In this document: in pieces, positions 59,697 through 64,000 of the stretch
How the letters are laid out: the number at the start of each line of letters is the position of its first letter
Numbering within the stretch: position 1 is the stretch's first letter
From: Paramacrobiotus metropolitanus
Taxonomy: Eukaryota; Tardigrada; Eutardigrada; Parachela; Macrobiotidae
Direction: 5' to 3'
DNA length: 64,000 nt
NCBI RefSeq assembly: GCF_019649055.1
Contig: NW_026570221.1
Span: forward strand, 3,968,001-4,032,000
Made by a program: the position numbers and the translations under genes
The notes under the pieces: generated by a model
Told to the model about the DNA's origin: nothing
Database searches by the model: none
Seen by the model: only the letters and a program-made list of their open reading frames with translations

Positions 59697-60800
59697 GCAG
59701 AGATTTGTCGATACCTCGGATTGGAGATCGAGTCGGAGCAGTCAGTAATGATACATACGCAGCTCCACCATCTCCGCGAATTTCTGAGGGATTCTGGATA
59801 TGAAGATGAGCTCAGAGAGAGGAGACTCGGCAGTCTAGAGATCACTACCGAATCGGCGAAAACGTGTTATGCACCGATCCGGCAGTGCGGTCTACCAAGT
59901 TTGTTGGACCTGAGTCTACTGGAAGTCCCATTGGACACGATCGATAAAACGGAGTGGACACAGTTCCACTACCAAGAGATCAAGGAGCGGCGTGAATATG
60001 TAGCACAATTTGTGCTACGCAACGTGAATCCGGCATTCAAAGTACTAGCAGCGCGAGCAGGCATTGGATTGACAGTGGACCCTACCGACTACAAGTCGAG
60101 AACGTTTGGTCAGAAGGTCTTCGCCGCAAGATTGGGACACTACCCGACACAGAATCAGTTGTTTTCGGACTTTACGAAAGGGAAAGTTCCGCCTGTGTTC
60201 CGAGAAAAGGCTGCTAACTTAGGCATGCCATCGAAACATCAGGAGATCCTGCGCAAAGCGAATGAAGGACTGGCGATCTGCAAAAAACGATTCGATGATT
60301 GTAATCTTCACGAAACGCACGAAGCATAATACCAGGAATGGATCAACCGTATTCGCGACACCATGGAAACGCCGTATATCGATCCGAAAGATCGAGTCCA
60401 TGAGTATATAGAGGATCACCTGGTATGGAAAGGACCTCAGCAGTCGACATCGGCAAAAGTTCCGAATACACCGGGCAGACGAGCTGCTCGAAACCAGAAC
60501 ATCCGGAATCAGTACGAAGATGTCAGACAACAATTAGCTGAAGATCCTCAGAATCGGAATTTGCAACGTGAGGAAGATGACGCACGACATCGATTGAACG
60601 CGATCAAACGTTCGCGACAAGGAAAAGGTCGTGGTCCACGTCACATCGTCTTACGAGTTCAAGCGGATGAGGACGTGCCAGCTGGATCAGCAGAACCGGT
60701 TGATCGGACATCTGATAAAAACCAGCCGGGCCCAACTCGAAAACGTCCACCGCGAGACAGAGGCGACGGAGATGGGTCGAATGAGATGATGGATCAGTAA
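59693..60800 (+). CDS. ORF5: basic accessory protein, unrecognised (frameshift and stop)
   Basis: The ATG at 59693 overlaps the ORF4 stop as ATGA. The opening MSRDLSIPRIGDRVGAVSND reads well, then a frameshift at about 59800 is needed. The conserved-looking core (LSLLEVPLDTIDKTEWTQFH; RTFGQKVFAARLGHYPTQNQ) runs to a TAA at 60327-60329, after which the same frame continues (YQEWINRIRDTMETPYIDPK) to 60800. The C-terminus is very basic (RRAARNQNIRNQ; RSRQGKGRGPRHIV), as in nucleic-acid-binding proteins. An alternative reading extends the core frame upstream through the ORF4 stop. No homologue recognised. Confidence 0.5.
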
Positions 60801-61028
60801 AACTGATTTAATAGGAGTTGCTACGGCTTATGTCGGCATCCCAATGTATCGACTCATCTAGTTAAAGAGTAGCTACGGTACACTTGGCCGGCTCTCTGAA
60901 TAAGGTTGAAGAGATGGATTGTGCGACGAGATGAACTTTATCAGGGAGGCAAGCTGAGAGGAGCTTGAAAGCCGACGAAAAATGGCTACGTTCCTCCATG
61001 ACCTTTGCTGAACGCAGTTTGACAGACG
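60801..61028 (+). other. spacer with a partial repeat of the ORF6 start region
   Basis: GATGAACTTTATCAGGGAGG and CTCCATGACCTT (60933-61005) resemble GATGATCTTACCAGGGAGG and CTCCATGACTTA (61050-61113), so the beginning of ORF6 appears to be duplicated here in broken form. Confidence 0.4.
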
Positions 61029-61371
61029 ATGTCGCACATCCATGATCAGAAAGATGATCTTACCAGGGAGGAAGCGAACTTTACTTGTCTATATGACGTC
61101 CCTCCATGACTTAACCGGATCTCATTATGAAGTCCTACAATTGATACGCACCTATTCCAAAGATGAAGAAGCAGTATTCCTAAGACGTACATTCGATACG
61201 CACTTTATTCCTAAAAAAGCGGATGTGATGAAAGTCGCACAAAGATGCGCAAGATGCTCAAGCGGAGCGAAGTTGCTCAAGATGGAGCGGAATGGGCCAA
61301 AGATGCGGAAAACGGTGGACAGGACCTGTGACCTATGCCAGTCAATGGAGGATCCTAGTCTACATGTTTGA
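61029..61371 (+). CDS. ORF6: small double-CxxC protein, unrecognised
   Basis: Opening frame MSHIHDQKDDLTREEANFTC from an ATG at 61029, then a single-base shift at about 61105 into the frame of TGSHYEVLQLIRTYSKDEEA, ending with TGA at 61371. The C-terminal third has CARC and CDLC about 30 residues apart, with Lys/Arg between, a likely four-Cys zinc site. About 110 residues. Last ORF before the 3' LTR, where small regulatory proteins sit in some retroviruses; role unknown. Confidence 0.45.
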
Positions 61372-61688
61372 TTAACTGCTTTTGTTGATCTGTTTTTACT
61401 GTTGATCTGTTTATGTTGATATGGAATAGTATTTTTCTACAGATCTCTTTATTTTCACATTGTGCATTTGGAATCATGTGATAAAATGGATTAAGAGAGT
61501 CTGATGTTTTTTTTTACGAGAGCGCGCACAGACCACCGATTGGAGCGGAACGGAATGGATTTAGCTTCGACGGAGCTCAGCCTCCCACCCAGAGGCATGT
61601 GAGGCGATGGCTCCCTTGCGTCCACCTTCGTGACGCTACTGGAATGACGGGAGTGCTTCGTTGCACTACCCCGTGGGGAATTGCCGTC
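61372..61688 (+). other. 3' untranslated region of the retrotransposon
   Basis: T-rich and then GC-rich; no ORF. The base run before the 3' LTR (CCCCGTGGGGAATTGCCGTC) is not a clean polypurine tract, which is unusual for an LTR element. Confidence 0.5.
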
Positions 61689-61966
61689 TGTGACGCAGCG
61701 CTTCTCTGATTGGTCGGCTACTGCCGTTCATTGTGTTCACTGCTGCGCAGTGTATTAGTGTTGTCGAGAGCAGATGGAATTTGGCTCTCTGAGTGTGATG
61801 AACGTCAGTGTGTTTTGATCCTTGATCGAGAACGCTAATAAAGTGTATAACGTAGACTGGATATCGTGCGTTGTGCATTTATTCCCCAAAACGTCACGTT
61901 CTACACTACACGGAGTCCTGTCAGTCTGGGCTTCCGTCCTGGACTCTTTCACAGTCCACGGTTATA
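61689..61966 (+). repeat. 3' LTR
   Basis: 278 bp, from TGTGACGCAGCGC to GGTTATA; one base shorter than the 5' LTR and otherwise identical. AATAAA lies at about 61837. Confidence 0.92.
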
Positions 61967-62551
61967 ATGCGTTATTTCTCTGTTAAGGCTGGTGCTCGTG
62001 CTTTGCGTGTCCGTATAATAATACTATAGCCATTAAATTTGCATTTAGTTTGGGAGCAAAGGTGCGCCGGGCGAGGATGTTAACGTTTGTAAATAAAAAG
62101 ACCTGGATGTCGAATTGTCGGGTATGGATGCGCAAGGGTGTAACTGCGCGGTAATCCCGTTGACTGAAATCACTCTTTTATTCGCGTGAGAGATGACATA
62201 GAGTTCCAATGATTGTATACCGAGTTCCAAAAAAATGACAAAAAGCGAAAACATCAAAACGTAGTTACAATTTTTTCCAAATATGATAGTACATATTGCA
62301 GTCAATCCATAGAAAAACGTATACGTATGATATTGAATTACACTCGCGAGATTTTCGCTCTTCATAATACCGACGACTTTTTATTTTCGAAGGTATGCCA
62401 GAACTAAAAGTAATTCAAATTAACCATTAGTTTGCTGGTCGAGTTTACTCACGAACCCTTGTCTTCTTCAGCGCCTGCTATAGTATACAACAGCCGTCGC
62501 GCACTGGTACATATTAGATTTTTCCAGCTTCTATGTCTATGCTTTGCTTTA
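61967..62551. other. intergenic, right of the retrotransposon
   Basis: AT-rich; no gene seen. Confidence 0.4.
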
Positions 62552-62860
62552 TCAATTGTTTTCAGACTTGAGTAATTTTAAAGACCACTTAATGTTACCG
62601 CTTCCGGACTCCACTGGGGGCACTGGAGCCCCGGCTGCTGGGAGGCTGGTGCTCTCGGTGATCGGCTGTGTGCGGTGACCGTGGGTCAGCGAAAGCCGGC
62701 CGACCGGAGTCGGCGGAAGAGAGCGACCAGTGCCCTGCGCAACCGAAGGCCCCAAACAAAACCCCAAACAACCCAGTATAAGGATTAATGCAGCTGTTGG
62801 CACGGTTCCGCGGATGTATTGGTAAAGCTTTCGAGTTACGTTGGAAGTGCGTAAGATTCA
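62552..62860 (-). CDS. possible signal-peptide exon, unrecognised
   Basis: An open minus-strand frame ending in TAA with a strongly hydrophobic segment (ALILILGCLGFCLGPSVAQ) followed by Pro/Ser/Thr-rich sequence (TGRSLPPTPVGRLSL). No ATG in frame; only a GTG precedes the hydrophobic stretch, so if real it is an internal exon or the start lies upstream past an intron. GC-rich, unlike the left flank. Weak. Confidence 0.25.
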
Positions 62861-63149
62861 GCTATCCATATCTCGCCAGGGCCGGCGTCGTTGCGTCGCC
62901 GAAGCGGTGCTTGCTTGATCCTATCGTGGTATGGCAGCGCAGTTTGGTCTTTCCATCGTGAAATTTGCTGTTGTGCAGGCTAGTTAAACAGACGCTAACC
63001 CAGTGTAATCCGGTACCGTCTCGAAATGGTTCGTCTTTGTGGTTCCCAGGTACGGGTCAGCAAACTTCGCCTTTGCAGTAACACTGTCCGCGAGTGGAGG
63101 TTAGCTGTAGATGCCGGAACGGAACCGGTCCCGCTTGCCGTCAGACATA

Positions 63150-64000
63150 GCGCAGTTGTCACTGGAGAGCCGCCTTTTTATCGGTGCGGCTATAGTTGAC
63201 GACCTGCCGTGCTGATCGAACGGAGTGTCGCCGTCGTAGTCGCGCTGCTTTGCCAGCCCGAGGTAGTTGCAGCTGTTGGTGGAGCCGTTGCTGGAGGCTG
63301 CTTTGCTGTCTCAGATAGATGCAGCCGTTAGATAGCGGGATGTGAATGCCCGTCAAGTGCAGTCGTTGCTGGTGGCCACCTTCGTCGGAGAAAGGTGCGG
63401 CCCTAGTCAGAGAGCTGCCTTGCCGTCCGTGGAAGGTGTGGCCCTCGCTGTTGGCTTGCCTTGCCATTCGAAATAGGTGCGGTCGTAGTTAGGAACACGC
63501 GTTTTCGCCATATGTAGGTGCAGTTGTGGCTGGAGGCCTAACTTCCTTGCAGTCCGCGGTAGGTGCAGCCGTCGCTGTCGGCTTGCCTTGCCGCCGGAGG
63601 TGGGTGCGGCCTTAGTTATAGCCTGCCCTGCCGTCCGAGGTGGTGCACCCGTTAAGGTGGCTTACATGTCGCCGGTGGGAGGAGAAGCCGTTGCTGGATC
63701 AAGTCAGCTTTGCCGTTAGAACTGGGGGAGCCATCGCTGCTGGCTTTATGTCTGCTACAGCTGATGCGGGCATAATTGTTGGCTTTTTGCCCTTCCGTTC
63801 GAGGAGGGTGCAGCAGTCGTTGGGAGGCCTGCTTGCCGTCAGAGAAGGGCGCTGCCGTTCTTAGGGGGGCCTGACGTTCGTCCGAGGAAGGTACGGCCGA
63901 TGTTGGTGGGCCTGCTTGCCGTCCGTGGAGAACGCCGTCGTTACTAAAGAGCCTGACTCCCGTCCGAGGAAAGTGAAACCGCCGCTGGGGGTGTGCTTGC
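63150..64000. repeat. GC-rich degenerate minisatellite
   Basis: Repeated, imperfect units of about 45-60 bp containing GCTTGCC(T)TGCCGTCCG(A)GG and GGTGCGGCCGT.GTTGG continue past the window edge. Open frames on both strands here follow from the lack of AT and are not called. Confidence 0.6.

Larger units (their letters stand above)
38895..61966 (+). mobile_element. giant Ty3/gypsy-like LTR retrotransposon (~23.07 kb)
   Basis: Bounded by direct LTRs of 279 bp (38895-39173) and 278 bp (61689-61966) that differ by one base, with a primer-binding site right after the 5' LTR. Order: leader, Gag (coiled coil, capsid, CCHC), aspartic protease, Cys/His segment, RT, RNase H, integrase, then four further same-strand ORFs. 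The RT-RNase H-integrase order places it in Ty3/gypsy (Metaviridae). Typical members are 5-10 kb; here the extra size comes from a very long gag and about 9 kb after integrase. No short target duplication is visible (TTTCT on the left, ATGCG on the right). Many frameshifts and several stops make this copy non-autonomous as written. Confidence 0.92.

Noticed and set aside
63640-63864. Open frames in the last kilobase
   Set aside because: GC-rich repeat sequence is open on both strands; no start context or domain.

Overview
The window is nuclear DNA of an animal, probably an invertebrate. The signs are short GT-AG spliceosomal introns (51-nt first exons and introns from 55 to 326 nt), TATA-type promoters, a decayed copy of animal exportin-1, and an LTR retrotransposon whose primer-binding site matches animal initiator-methionine tRNA. 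An ecdysozoan, perhaps a tardigrade, is my guess, but the sequence does not settle it. I could identify no rRNA gene, tRNA gene or CRISPR array.

From 1 to about 36 kb the window is a decayed head-to-tail array of a duplicated unit of about 3 kb. Each intact unit carries one minus-strand gene for a small secreted protein of 121-198 residues. Six members are present: the first is cut by the window edge, and the others start at 3365, 5703, 8758, 12368 and 28670. All share a 51-nt leader exon, a phase-0 intron and an upstream TATA box, and all have an ACCACTT/AAGTGGT palindrome about 280 bp upstream of the start codon. The proteins have one or two copies of a TRKM..RRV...PDG....DEKPED repeat, usually separated by an R-x-[KR]-R site and a Thr-rich linker. 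Further blocks near 23.4-24.3 kb and 34.8-36.0 kb keep flank sequence without a coding copy.

Interrupting the array are a TIR-bounded element at 13377-17850 that carries several exons and introns of exportin-1 (a Pack-type gene capture), a 1.05-kb near-perfect palindrome at 20833-21877, a Cys-rich secreted-protein gene (21957-22972), a predicted pseudokinase gene (25608-26745), several MITE-like elements, and a foldback element with a 9-bp target duplication (34950-35865).

From 38895 to 61966 lies one giant Ty3/gypsy-like LTR retrotransposon of about 23.07 kb. Its 279- and 278-bp LTRs differ by one indel. It encodes a very long coiled-coil Gag with a PPxY motif, a CCHC knuckle and an RGG tail, then an aspartic protease, an unknown Cys/His-containing segment, RT, RNase H and integrase. 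About 9 kb of unrecognised same-strand accessory ORFs follow: ORF3 of about 1,700 codons, then ORF4, ORF5 and ORF6. Splice-acceptor-like sequences and a shared 12-mer precede ORF3 and ORF4, suggesting spliced subgenomic mRNAs. The copy has many single-base frameshifts and a few in-frame stops despite its near-identical LTRs. This element is the best candidate for an undescribed system here. The last 2 kb hold a weak coding candidate and a GC-rich degenerate minisatellite.
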